In this document: positions 41,514 to 50,382 of the stretch, in pieces | Layout of the letters: each line of letters opens with the position of its first letter | Numbering within the stretch: the first letter of the stretch is position 1 | NCBI RefSeq assembly: GCF_030408815.1 | Contig: NZ_CP047355.1 | Coordinates: 1,612,001 to 1,676,000, forward strand | Reading direction: 5' to 3' | DNA from: Corynebacterium freiburgense | GTDB lineage: Bacteria > Actinomycetota > Actinomycetes > Mycobacteriales > Mycobacteriaceae | Length of the DNA stretch: 64,000 bases | Notes under the pieces: generated by a model | Told to the model about the DNA's origin: nothing | Database searches by the model: none | The model's input: only the letters and a program-made list of their open reading frames with translations | Position numbers and translations under genes: made by a program

Positions 41514-41884
41514 GGCGGAGGTCCTCCTAGGTGGACTTCTTTTAGGTGGTGGACGTGTAAATTCTTATTCTCAAAATTTTCCTAGCTGCGCCACCATTAT
41601 ATTCCCTTAAAGAAAATAATGAGTACTGCAACACTTTCGATACTTCCGCATAAAAACCTGTTACGCAAGTGATAAAAGTGGTAACTGATATCACTTGGCA
41701 CTATAACATCACAAAGGCCCCCTATTGGGGGGACAATGTAACATCATGGTATTAAATTACGGTCGAAACCGCTAAGTGAAAACTTTGCGAACCTCATCTA
41801 GTTTCTACCATATAAAAAGCGCCACTGCCTGCAGGAATATTGCCCACAAACAATGACGCGTTTTATATTGTTGATCGCTGTGCC
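41514..41884. other. Intergenic region with a CCCCC/GGGGG palindrome
   Basis: 370 bases between two same-strand surface-protein genes, so it should hold the promoter of the smaller one. CCCCCTATTGGGGGG at 41718-41732 is a palindrome about 205 bases before that start. The rest is AT-rich with no gene seen. Confidence 0.45.
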
Positions 41885-43189
41885 TTATCCGCGGCGTCGT
41901 TGAGCGAGTAGCAGCGACCCTCCAGCAGCGAAAGCTAACGCAGACAACAAGAATGCGTTGATCGCTTCCGCAGGTCCGGTATTTGCAAGTTGCTGTTGTG
42001 GCGCGGCCTGAGCAGCTGGTTGTGTTTTATGCTCAGGTGCACCCCCACCCATTCCGTCGTTCTTCGGCACACCTTTAGTCTGCGCAGGCTGGTCACCGCC
42101 ACCTACACCTTGAGGACCATTATCATTTTCCGCGCCTGCAGGTGCCCCCGGAGCTGGTGCGGCATCTTCGGGCCGATAATCAGAGCTGCCCATTGACAGC
42201 GCACCAAGCACACCAGCACTCAACGCAACTGCTGCAACACTGGACAACAATCCCCCAAAGGCAGCTGAGCTAGCTGTGGAACTTCCACCCGCCGACATGG
42301 AACCAGAAGCACTGCCACTACCTGAAGAAAGTGCACCAGCACTTTCACTGGACATTGCCCCACCCGAGCCCAAAGCTTCTCCGGAGCCCATTGCCCCGCC
42401 GGAGCCCAAGGCACCATCTGAACCCATCGCGCCACTTGAACCTGCAACATCACTGGAAAGTACGCTGCTTGTCAGCCCAGGATCGACCATTGAGCCTGGC
42501 GCCAGTGACATGGTGAAGCTACCTTGGCTTGAGCCACCATCGCTACCAATAACACCAACTTCACTTATTCGGGCTGGCCCTGGTAGTGCAGTACCTGAAA
42601 TCAAGCCGGTTGAGGAATCGTAGGAAAGACCCGCTGGCAAACCGCTCAGTAGCGGTGCTGAAGAGCCAGATGATAGTGGAATCTGGTAGCTAAATGGAAC
42701 CCCTACTGGTACCTCCATATTTGGAATGAACGGTAATACGGACGAGCCGGGAGCAACGCTTCCAACTCCAGCCTCAGCTGACTCGCCGGCCGACCCCAGG
42801 GGGCCAGAGCCTACTGGGCCAGACCCCAAAGCGGCATCGGAGCCGTACCCTGACCCTGGCGCTGAACCCAAAGCGGCATCGGAACCATATTCACTTCCCG
42901 AGCTCGAGCCAGCACCTGGAACTACTGCCGGAGCAGATGGGGCTGGTGCGCTAGGCCCACCGGATCCGGTTGAAGAACCCAGTGCTGGAACCTTTGGAAT
43001 GGCGTCATCGAGGCGGATCAATTCACTTGAGAGTTGAACACCACTGGTAAGGCCTCGAAGCTGACGTTCTACTTCACTACCAGCATTTCCGTTTTGGCAT
43101 TCCGCTTCACACGCAAACGCTGGTGCCGGCATCATGGTGGCCGAAAGCCCCGTAACGACTGCACCAACGAGTAAACGAGAACGTTTCAT
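41885..43189 (-). CDS. LANTG-anchored surface protein with He_PIG module and Gly/Ser-rich repeats
   Basis: 434 residues. Signal peptide ends near PAFA; the early mature part has a Cys pair (CEAECQN). A Gly/Ser stretch repeats YGSDAALGS twice, then a He_PIG module (GLPAGLSYDSSTGLISGTA), a second repeat block of Gly-Ala-Met/Leu-Gly-Ser units (about 255-310), a hydrophobic patch, a Pro/Gln linker and the sorting signal LANTG (401-405) with a hydrophobic stretch and RRRG tail. LAXTG signals are typical of class E sortases, which high-GC Gram-positives use. No sortase gene is in the window. Confidence 0.88.
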   Translation of the reverse strand: MKRSRLLVGAVVTGLSATMMPAPAFACEAECQNGNAGSEVERQLRGLTSGVQLSSELIRLDDAIPKVPALGSSTGSGGPSAPAPSAPAVVPGAGSSSGSEYGSDAALGSAPGSGYGSDAALGSGPVGSGPLGSAGESAEAGVGSVAPGSSVLPFIPNMEVPVGVPFSYQIPLSSGSSAPLLSGLPAGLSYDSSTGLISGTALPGPARISEVGVIGSDGGSSQGSFTMSLAPGSMVDPGLTSSVLSSDVAGSSGAMGSDGALGSGGAMGSGEALGSGGAMSSESAGALSSGSGSASGSMSAGGSSTASSAAFGGLLSSVAAVALSAGVLGALSMGSSDYRPEDAAPAPGAPAGAENDNGPQGVGGGDQPAQTKGVPKNDGMGGGAPEHKTQPAAQAAPQQQLANTGPAEAINAFLLSALAFAAGGSLLLAQRRRG

Positions 43190-43524
43190 ATTTTCCTGAA
43201 CTCCTTGGGTGATTCAAAAATGGTCAAACATGAAGGAAACTTGAGATAAGTCTGCGAAGCACGGAAAAGGTTTTAGCAACTGAAATTACACCTAGTCCTA
43301 AACCGCACTAATTCCGATGCTTCACTAAAGTTCATTCGCACACAAGGTATATCTACAAATAATGTGACTAATAGGACATAATTACATTAATAGTACCCCT
43401 AGTATGGGGGTGGTAATTGCCACCACTATTAGGGGCATCGCTCAGAATTATCTAAGAATCCGCTGGTACCACCCATCAAGGTTTGGCAGCAAAGAATCTA
43501 ATTGTCCCCTACCTATCAAATAAG
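43190..43524. other. Upstream region of the LANTG protein gene with nested palindromes
   Basis: 335 bases, promoter region of the minus-strand surface gene. ACCCCTAGTATGGGGGT (43395-43411) is a near palindrome; CCCCTAGTA can alternatively pair with TATTAGGGG (43427-43435) around an inner GGTGG/CCACC stem. This lies about 205 bases before the start, the same distance as the similar palindrome of the neighbouring gene. No coding frame recognised. Confidence 0.45.
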
Positions 43525-43526
43525 AA

Positions 43527-43567
43527 AATCGTCACGTTTGTGTAATACAAACGTGACGATTTATTTA
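43527..43567 (-). terminator. Terminator of the secD-secF run
   Basis: ATCGTCACGTTTGT (43529-43542) pairs perfectly with ACAAACGTGACGAT (43547-43560) around a four-base loop. The tail toward the surface gene on the minus strand is TTTTCTTATTT. It starts 14 bases after the secF stop. Confidence 0.9.
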
Positions 43568-43580
43568 TCGAATTGAATTC

Positions 43581-44735
43581 CTATTCGGCTCCAGGCCTCC
43601 AACTCTTACCAGAAGAAGTGTTTGAATTATTTGTAGTTTCCGGCCCTGCAGGAGTAGTAACAATTCGTTTTCCATCTGCATTCCGCGTAAATTCTGAGGT
43701 GGAAACCAATTCAGCTTGTCGCTCTTCTTCCTCTGGTGCTGCGCCATTCCGTACGGCGTCAACACGTGCATTGTGGCGCTTGATCTTCTTTTGTCGGTTC
43801 TTAAGGCTCACTAAGAACGGTGTAGCCAAGAATACCGAAGAGAACGTACCCTCAATAACACCTATTAGCTGTACAAGCGCAAGGTCTTTTAGCGTTCCAA
43901 CGCCCATAAGCCATACGGCCACAACCATCAAAGCCAGAATCGGCAGCGCTGAAATTACGGTGGTTGAAATCGAACGCATAACAGTCTGGTTAATAGCTAA
44001 GTTTGATAGCTCACCATAGGTGCGGCGAGTGGTTGATTCGAAGCCCGCAGTGTTTTCCTTGACCTTGTCAAACACCACAACAGTGTCATACAAGGAGAAT
44101 GCCAGCACTGTGAGCAAACCGATAATGGTTGCTGGAGTAACTTCAAATCCGATTAGCGCATAGACACCAGCAATGACAATGGCGTCTACTCCAAGTGCGG
44201 AAAGCGCCGATATAGCCATGTCTCGTTCAAAACGAAGCGCGATGTATACAAAGATCAATGCAAGGAACAAACCAAGGGAAATCAGCATCCAGTAGGTAAT
44301 TGTGGAACCCCATGACTCGGACACCGTAGAGTCACCAATAGCCTCGGCCGATGGGCTTCCTGAGGTGCCTTTTGGTTGGAATTCGGTAAATAACGCGTCT
44401 CGGGCTGAGGTGATTTGTTCATCACTAAGGCGCTCTGAGTTGATTTCCAAAATGCGAGAATCGCCCGCACCAACAATTTGAACCGTTACTGGGTCTACCC
44501 CCGTAGCGTCGGTAAATACTTTTTCTACTTGGGTCGTTTCCAGATTGTCTGCCGGCATATTCATTTTCGTGCCGCCTTGAAAATCAATGCCGAGTGTAAA
44601 ACCTCGGATAGCAATAGCAAGGAAACAGACCACCAGGACAATTCCCGTGATTGTGTACCAGAGACGTCTGCGACCAACGAAGTCGACGCCACCTTCCCCG
44701 GTGTAGAGGCGTTTGATGGTTCCAGTGGAGCTCAT
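43581..44735 (-). CDS. secF: Protein translocase subunit SecF
   Basis: 384 residues, six membrane segments plus the periplasmic-side P1-like region. The signature FTLGIDFQGGTKMNM follows the first segment; the C-terminal half has the RND-type AFSLYDTVVVFDKVKEN motif. It assists SecYEG late in export using the proton gradient. ATG directly follows the secD stop (TAA then ATG). A charged, Ser-rich C-terminal tail of about 60 residues is a local feature. Confidence 0.97.
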   Translation of the reverse strand: MSSTGTIKRLYTGEGGVDFVGRRRLWYTITGIVLVVCFLAIAIRGFTLGIDFQGGTKMNMPADNLETTQVEKVFTDATGVDPVTVQIVGAGDSRILEINSERLSDEQITSARDALFTEFQPKGTSGSPSAEAIGDSTVSESWGSTITYWMLISLGLFLALIFVYIALRFERDMAISALSALGVDAIVIAGVYALIGFEVTPATIIGLLTVLAFSLYDTVVVFDKVKENTAGFESTTRRTYGELSNLAINQTVMRSISTTVISALPILALMVVAVWLMGVGTLKDLALVQLIGVIEGTFSSVFLATPFLVSLKNRQKKIKRHNARVDAVRNGAAPEEEERQAELVSTSEFTRNADGKRIVTTPAGPETTNNSNTSSGKSWRPGAE

Positions 44736-46595
44736 TTACTTCTCCTCTTCATTGTTGGGGGCTGGGGTGCTGTACGCGAGTTGTTCTGCGGTATGCGGGG
44801 CGTCGATACGCTCATTGCGTTCTGCTTGACGTCGTTCTGCCACTTTCATCACGCTTGCCAAACCGTTGACACCCGGGCGGGCAAACCACGGAATGCGCGA
44901 GGCCAAAATAACCAAAGGCGCGGTGACTAGGAAGGTCACCAGGAGGTCGAATATTGTGGTGAGCCCAAGCGTAAACGCAAACCCCTTGACATCACCAACC
45001 GCAAGGATATAGAGCACTACAGCTGCAATAAGGGAAACGAAGTTACCAGAGATAATGGTTTGCTTCGCGCGAACCCAAGCACGTGGTACAGCCGAGCGGA
45101 ATGTGCGGCCTTCACGTATTTCATCTTTAATACGTTCGTAGAACACCACAAAGGAGTCTGCGGTAGTACCAATACCAATAATCAAACCGGCAACGCCAGC
45201 CAGATCAAGCGAATATCCAATCCAGCGCCCTAGTAGGACAAGTGAGCCATACACTAATGCCCCCGAAGCAAAGAGCGAGAATATGGCAAGGAATCCGAAA
45301 ACCCGGTAGTAGGCAAGCGCGAAGAGTGCTACCAAAATAAGGCCGACCAAACCCGCAATTAAACCTGCTTTCAACGAAGCAATACCAAGCGATGCAGGAA
45401 CAGTGGTAGCGGTACCACCACGTTCGCCATTTTCACCGGCAAAACTAAGCGGCAGCGCACCATAGCGCAAATTATTTGCAAGTTCAGTAGCTTCTTGTTG
45501 CGTAAATGCACCAGTGATTGAAGTTCCAGATCCTGGAGGCGTCGGGGATTCGATTCGAGGCGCGGAAAGCACTTGGGAGTCAAGAGTAATAGCAACCTGG
45601 CGTTGCAAATATTCTTCGGTGAGTTGGTACCAGGTGGATCCGCCTTGCTCTGAGCCTTCAGCTTTAAAAGCGAAGTTGATTTCCATTACACCGGTTTCGG
45701 GGTTAATGCCACCGGTAATTGGTCGGTTGGTGTCAATCTCATTGCCAGTAAGGCGCTTACCATTGGCTTCATCAGTTTCCCCAACAAGCAATGGGGACGC
45801 ACCTAGAATGTATTTTTGATCTGTTCCAACTTCACAAGCAATCAGCGGTTTGCTTGGTTCATCGGTTCCGGCAATTGGGTCAAGTTCATTTCCACATTGC
45901 AGCAACGTGAGTGCGGCAAATTGTTTTGTGGGATCCTCGGATTGCCGGTCATTACGTAATACTTCAGTTGTTTTTTGACGGTGTTCCGTGGCAGCTTTCG
46001 GGTTTTTCGGTTCCTCAGCTGGTTTTTTGGTTACTTTTGGTGCTTCGGCATTTGCATCTGCATTTTCTCCAGCTGCTGCCCCCGCTGCTTTAAGGCCTTC
46101 GTCAAGTTGTTTGAGTGCTTCATTAGCTTTTTCTGGGGTAATCACACCACGCTCAACCCAACGATCCGCCATTTCCACGGTAGTTTGAAGCAAGACTGCA
46201 GGATCAGGTTGCTGAGGTTCCAGCACTGGCCTAAATAACAATTGCGAGGTTTGACCCAGGGCTCGTGCTTGGGAAGTATCTTCCCCCGGAACGGTGATCA
46301 CCAGTGTGGTGCCATCAGTAATCACACTGGCACCACTAACCCCCATGCCATTGACACGGTTTTCCAGGATTTGACGTGCTTGGGATAGCTGCTCCGCGGT
46401 GGGGTCTTCACCTTGCGGAACGAGGGTCACACGGGTTCCACCTTGCAAATCAATGCCCAGTTTTGGGTTTGCGCTGCGGTCGCCGGTGAAAAAGATAATT
46501 ACGTAGATGGTCACTAGGATGGCCACAAACGCCGCTATGGCAAGTTTGGGCCACCTGGCGAGTCCGACGCGGGTGCGCCCGGATGACGATGCCAC
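44736..46595 (-). CDS. secD: Protein translocase subunit SecD
   Basis: 619 residues: first membrane segment (LAIAAFVAILVTIYVIIFF), KLGIDLQGGTRVTL, the extracytoplasmic P1 region, then five segments with GIGTTADSFVVFYERIKDE. Inside P1, about residues 170-265 form a low-complexity Ala/Lys/Glu insertion followed by a Cys pair (LLQCGNEL and LIACEVG) likely bridged outside the cell. GTG start at 46595. Forms a unit with SecF and YajC. Confidence 0.97.
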   Translation of the reverse strand: MASSSGRTRVGLARWPKLAIAAFVAILVTIYVIIFFTGDRSANPKLGIDLQGGTRVTLVPQGEDPTAEQLSQARQILENRVNGMGVSGASVITDGTTLVITVPGEDTSQARALGQTSQLLFRPVLEPQQPDPAVLLQTTVEMADRWVERGVITPEKANEALKQLDEGLKAAGAAAGENADANAEAPKVTKKPAEEPKNPKAATEHRQKTTEVLRNDRQSEDPTKQFAALTLLQCGNELDPIAGTDEPSKPLIACEVGTDQKYILGASPLLVGETDEANGKRLTGNEIDTNRPITGGINPETGVMEINFAFKAEGSEQGGSTWYQLTEEYLQRQVAITLDSQVLSAPRIESPTPPGSGTSITGAFTQQEATELANNLRYGALPLSFAGENGERGGTATTVPASLGIASLKAGLIAGLVGLILVALFALAYYRVFGFLAIFSLFASGALVYGSLVLLGRWIGYSLDLAGVAGLIIGIGTTADSFVVFYERIKDEIREGRTFRSAVPRAWVRAKQTIISGNFVSLIAAVVLYILAVGDVKGFAFTLGLTTIFDLLVTFLVTAPLVILASRIPWFARPGVNGLASVMKVAERRQAERNERIDAPHTAEQLAYSTPAPNNEEEK

Positions 46596-46731
46596 TGGGT
46601 TGTTCTCCTCGAGGATCGATGTACAGATTGATCAGTCCACACTCCCGTGCGGGATGTGCCCAACCTAAAAAAGACTTATTCAAATCTAGTCCACTGGACA
46701 TCGTACGTCATCGTTCTGGCCCTGTTTATTC

Positions 46732-47007
46732 TTAAGGCTTATCGACGTCCCCCTCACGGCGACGCACAATAGCCGCCAGGTCCCACGTGGTCACCACATC
46801 TGGTGCAAGCTCTAAATCGACCTCTTGTTCACGCACCGTAACGACGACTCCATGAACCCCCGCAGCCGTAACTACCCGATCACCTGTTTGAACACTTGCT
46901 TGTAGCGCTCGGCGCTCAGCAAGCAGACGCTGCTGACGACGCAATTGCAAAAGCGAAGGCACTAAAAAGACAACAAGCAATAACGCAAGCAGTAAATATT
47001 GTGACAT
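46732..47007 (-). CDS. yajC: YajC, accessory subunit of the Sec complex
   Basis: 91 residues: one N-terminal membrane segment (LLLALLLVVFLVPSLL), basic stretch QLRRQQRLLAERRALQASVQ, then the family core VQTGDRVVTAAGVHGVV and a charged end. Sits upstream of secD on the same strand, separated by 136 bases. Expected order is ruvB-yajC-secD-secF; repeat copy C now fills the gap to ruvB. Confidence 0.93.
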   Translation of the reverse strand: MSQYLLLALLLVVFLVPSLLQLRRQQRLLAERRALQASVQTGDRVVTAAGVHGVVVTVREQEVDLELAPDVVTTWDLAAIVRRREGDVDKP

Positions 47008-47074
47008 TGCCTTAGTGTGCCATATTTAGGGATGCTCCCCCGTTTGTTGGACTACATCGTTCTGAGTTTTATCG

Positions 47075-47600
47075 CCGGTAGTTTGGTTACGCACGTCTGG
47101 TGAACTGGAATTTGGTTGGGCTGCATATGGGTCTGGTTGGGGCCTGCTTGGAAGCTGCATGTTCTTTTCGGGCGCTGGGTGGTCTTTTTGGGCGCTGGTT
47201 GGTCCTTCCTGGAGGTCTGGTTGGGTGCGTTGTCACAGATTCCATTTTTTCGGCGGATTTTATGGAATTTGTGACACGATAGGTAGGGAACCTGTCACAG
47301 ATTCCATTTTTTTCGCTGTTTTTATGGAATCTGCGACAAACCCCAGGTCAACGATTGTGCGCAATGTTGGTTGCTGTCACAAATTCCATTTTTTCAGGCG
47401 ATTTTATGGAATCTGCGACAGTCAGCATGAAAACATCACTAGTTTGATAGGGCGCGCCTATTAAACACCCGGGAAAGCGGCTCGAAGGCTCGGGAAACCA
47501 GCCAACTCACCCCGGAAACCAGCTCAAATACTCGGAAAGCCCTGGATTTTCAGCCCACCTGCCCCGAAAATCAGGCAGATTTCACATCACCCACAACCCA
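47075..47600. repeat. Multi-hairpin interspersed repeat, copy C
   Basis: Core 47230-47466. Hairpin 1 pairs 47231-47245 with 47262-47276, hairpin 2 pairs 47293-47307 with 47324-47338, hairpin 3 pairs 47375-47389 with 47406-47420. A fourth small stem surrounds GATAGGGCGCGCCTATT near 47446-47462. The G/T-rich left flank has repeats of GGGCGCTGG(T/G)TGG. The right flank holds at least three units of about 21 bases with a shared GGAAACCAGC-type centre, ending AAAATCAGGCAGAT. It separates ruvB (3' end) from yajC (start). The remaining bases 47601-47807 are C/A-rich and show no gene. Confidence 0.85.
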
Positions 47601-47807
47601 CCACAACATTTCCCCAGCCCACACCCCCAAACCAGGAGCCCACAACACAAATCTGCCTGTCTAGACCTGCTCCAAGTTTTTCGAAGTATGACCGATCCTG
47701 CCTAGCCCTCACCGCAACAAACAGTTACCGCAGATGTCCCCCTTACAACCCCGAAGCAGCCGAGAACGAAAACCAGTCTGACTTTTCGGGGCAAGTTCAT
47801 TTACCAC

Positions 47808-48899
47808 CTATAATAAGGTGGGTTGGAAATTTCCAGGTGAACCAGCAGGGGGTTCCAAGCCTAAATGTCGCCATGCTGCAGCGGTAGCCACACGTCCACG
47901 TCCGGTCCGTGCCATCATGCCTGCCCGGACCAAATAAGGCTCGCAAACTTCTTCGACGGTGCCGGGTTCTTCGCCAACAGCGACCGCTAGTGTACTTACC
48001 CCCACGGGACCACCACCATGGTTTTTTACCAATGCGCTTAGCACAGCACGGTCCAGGCGATCTAAGCCCATTTCATCAACATCGAAAACAATGAGGGCTG
48101 CTTTAGCTGCCCCTATATCGATATGCCCATCGGAGTATACTTCTGCGAAATCCCGAACACGGCGCAAAAGCCGGTTCGCAATACGCGGTGTACCTCGGGA
48201 ACGGGAGGCAATTTCAGTTGCAGCATCTTCATCAATGCTAACGCCGAGGATGCGAGACGCACGCGTAACTACACGCGTAAGGTCTGGGACGTCGTAAAAC
48301 TCCATTTGGGCAGTAAAACCAAAGCGGTCACGCAGTGGCCCAGTCAACATACCAGAACGAGTGGTTGCACCAACCAAAGTAAACGGGGCGATTTCCAATG
48401 GTATTGAAGTTGCGCCCGGGCCTTTACCGACAATGACATCGATACGGAAATCCTCCATCGCCATGTACAGCATTTCTTCGGCAGGGCGTGCGATGCGGTG
48501 GATTTCGTCGATAAACAGCACATCGCCTTCCATGAGATTCGAAAGCATCGCCGCTAGGTCGCCAGCCCGTTCGAGCGCTGGGCCGGAGGTCATTCGGAGG
48601 CTCGAACCAAGTTCCTGCGCAATAATCATTGCCATTGTTGTTTTACCCAACCCCGGGGGGCCAGACAATAACACGTGGTCTGGAGTAGACCCTCGGTTTT
48701 TCGCCCCAGTAAGCACCAAACTTAATTGACTGCGCACCTTAGGCTGGCCAATAAACTCATCGAGACTTTTAGGGCGTAACCCAGCCTCCATATCACGGTC
48801 GGTTTCCTGGCGGTGCGGCTCAACCGCGGAATCAGGGCCGCGGCGACGCTCTGGAAGCCCGCCAGGTAATTCAAACTCCGTTTTCTCTACGTCGCCCAT
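47808..48899 (-). CDS. ruvB: Holliday junction branch-migration helicase RuvB
   Basis: 363 residues. Walker [11 protein letters not shown] at 79-88, Walker [11 protein letters not shown], the [18 protein letters not shown] sensor region and the winged-helix end. Motor subunit of RuvABC in recombination and repair. An extended N-terminus of about 35 residues precedes the usual [12 protein letters not shown]. 12 bases after ruvA. Confidence 0.97.
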   Translation of the reverse strand: MGDVEKTEFELPGGLPERRRGPDSAVEPHRQETDRDMEAGLRPKSLDEFIGQPKVRSQLSLVLTGAKNRGSTPDHVLLSGPPGLGKTTMAMIIAQELGSSLRMTSGPALERAGDLAAMLSNLMEGDVLFIDEIHRIARPAEEMLYMAMEDFRIDVIVGKGPGATSIPLEIAPFTLVGATTRSGMLTGPLRDRFGFTAQMEFYDVPDLTRVVTRASRILGVSIDEDAATEIASRSRGTPRIANRLLRRVRDFAEVYSDGHIDIGAAKAALIVFDVDEMGLDRLDRAVLSALVKNHGGGPVGVSTLAVAVGEEPGTVEEVCEPYLVRAGMMARTGRGRVATAAAWRHLGLEPPAGSPGNFQPTLL

Positions 48900-48911
48900 G
48901 CCTGCCTCTCG

Positions 48912-49526
48912 CTACTTCTTACCTAAGTATGCAAGGGCTGCCCGTAATGTTCCGGAGGTATCCAAATCCGGCGTGTTCCCCAAGACCGCGACCACCGCAG
49001 CAGTGGCCGTACGTTCGGGGAATCCAAGTCCGACCAGAGCCTCTGTAACCTGATCCACAGCAACCCCAGACCCAGGTGCAATAGCGCTGGCTGGGACGTC
49101 GGAAAGCGCCTGAGGGGCGGTAGTAAACGCAAGCACTTTATCTTTTAAATCAACAATCATGCGTTCAGCCATACGTTTGCCCACACCCGGGATGCGCTGC
49201 AATGCTTTTGCATCACCACCGGCGATCGCATTGCCAAGCTCAGAAGGATTCATTACAGACTGTGCCGCCAAAGCCAACCGCGGACCCAACCCAGAAACCG
49301 TTTGTAAAAGGCTAAACATCTCCCGGCTGGAATCGTCCATAAAGCCATAGAGGCTCATGGCATCTTCCCGCACCACCATTGTGGTAAGCACCAGGCTTTC
49401 CTCGCCACGCCGTAATTGCCCTAATGTTTGCGGAGTAGCCGTAAACGCATACCCAACTCCCCCACATTCAATGACCGCACTATTTAAGCCAATGGTGAGC
49501 ACAGTGCCACGCAAAGAAGCGATCAT
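48912..49526 (-). CDS. ruvA: Holliday junction-binding protein RuvA
   Basis: 204 residues: OB-fold N-terminus (MIASLRGTVLTIGLNSAVIECGGVGY), two helix-hairpin-helix motifs (TVSGLGPRLALAA; IPGVGKRMAERMIVDLK), and the C-terminal RuvB-contact domain (TEALVGLGFPERTATAAV). Three bases after ruvC. Confidence 0.97.
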   Translation of the reverse strand: MIASLRGTVLTIGLNSAVIECGGVGYAFTATPQTLGQLRRGEESLVLTTMVVREDAMSLYGFMDDSSREMFSLLQTVSGLGPRLALAAQSVMNPSELGNAIAGGDAKALQRIPGVGKRMAERMIVDLKDKVLAFTTAPQALSDVPASAIAPGSGVAVDQVTEALVGLGFPERTATAAVVAVLGNTPDLDTSGTLRAALAYLGKK

Positions 49527-49529
49527 AAA

Positions 49530-50189
49530 TTACAAACTCCTTTTCCCAGGAAAAATCTCCGGCACCGAAGCACCTCGACCAGAATTACGATGAGACGAAC
49601 GAGAACGCGAATTAAAATCCGCCTTTGCCTTCCCCAACCGGCCTTGTTGCTGTCGACGCACCGCCTCCACCTGCGCAAACGTAGCCTGCTGACGCAATAA
49701 TAGCGGGGCGCGCCAACAATGACACACAGCTAATGCCAAAGCGTCCGCAGCATCAGCAGGTTTTGGAGGCTCACTCAAACCAAGAATACGGGTGATCATT
49801 GCTGTCATCTGCTTTTTATCCGCACGCCCATTCCCCGACACCGCTTTTTTCACCTCACTGGGGGTATACATGTGCACCGGAATTTCACGCTCGGCTGCGG
49901 CCAGGGCCAAAACGCCAACAGCATGTGCAGTATTCATCACCGTAGAAACATTACCGCGTTCAAACACACGCTCGATTGCAACTACATCGGGCTGATAATC
50001 GCGCATCCACTCCTTAACGGCCCGACTCAAACGCAATAATCGCTCCGTTAATTCCGCGCCACTAGGCGTACGCACTACCCCTACTGCAACTGGCAATATT
50101 GCACGTCCACGCCCCGCTTGCACCACTGATAACCCGCACCGCGTGAGACCGGGATCAATGCCCATGACCCGCAGGCCTTCCAAATTCAT
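49530..50189 (-). CDS. ruvC: Holliday junction endonuclease RuvC with extended basic tail
   Basis: 219 residues from ATG 50189, favoured by GGAG upstream over an earlier in-frame start. First catalytic Asp in [11 protein letters not shown]; other acidic residues in [11 protein letters not shown] and [16 protein letters not shown]. coli RuvC is about 173 residues; here the last 45 or so are basic and Ser/Arg-rich ([14 protein letters not shown]). Symmetric cleavage of four-way junctions with RuvAB. Confidence 0.95.
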   Translation of the reverse strand: MNLEGLRVMGIDPGLTRCGLSVVQAGRGRAILPVAVGVVRTPSGAELTERLLRLSRAVKEWMRDYQPDVVAIERVFERGNVSTVMNTAHAVGVLALAAAEREIPVHMYTPSEVKKAVSGNGRADKKQMTAMITRILGLSEPPKPADAADALALAVCHCWRAPLLLRQQATFAQVEAVRRQQQGRLGKAKADFNSRSRSSHRNSGRGASVPEIFPGKRSL

Positions 50190-50316
50190 AAACGTGCTCC
50201 GTTTCCGGTGGGTATTTGTAGCAAAAACATCGCGTAGCTGATAAACCACAATCCTAATTGGTCACACAAACACCAAGTGAACCAACTCCCAAACATGGTT
50301 AAGAAAAAGTTCGAAA

Positions 50317-50356
50317 TAAAACCCGTAAGGCATTGGGTCACCTTACGGGTTTATAT
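50317..50356 (-). terminator. Terminator after yebC
   Basis: AAACCCGTAAGG (50319-50330) pairs with CCTTACGGGTTT (50341-50352), 12 perfect pairs, followed on the minus strand by TATTTC. It separates yebC from ruvC, so ruvCAB probably has its own promoter. Confidence 0.8.
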
Positions 50357-50382
50357 CTGCATTACGGGCCGCCAAAGAGAGC

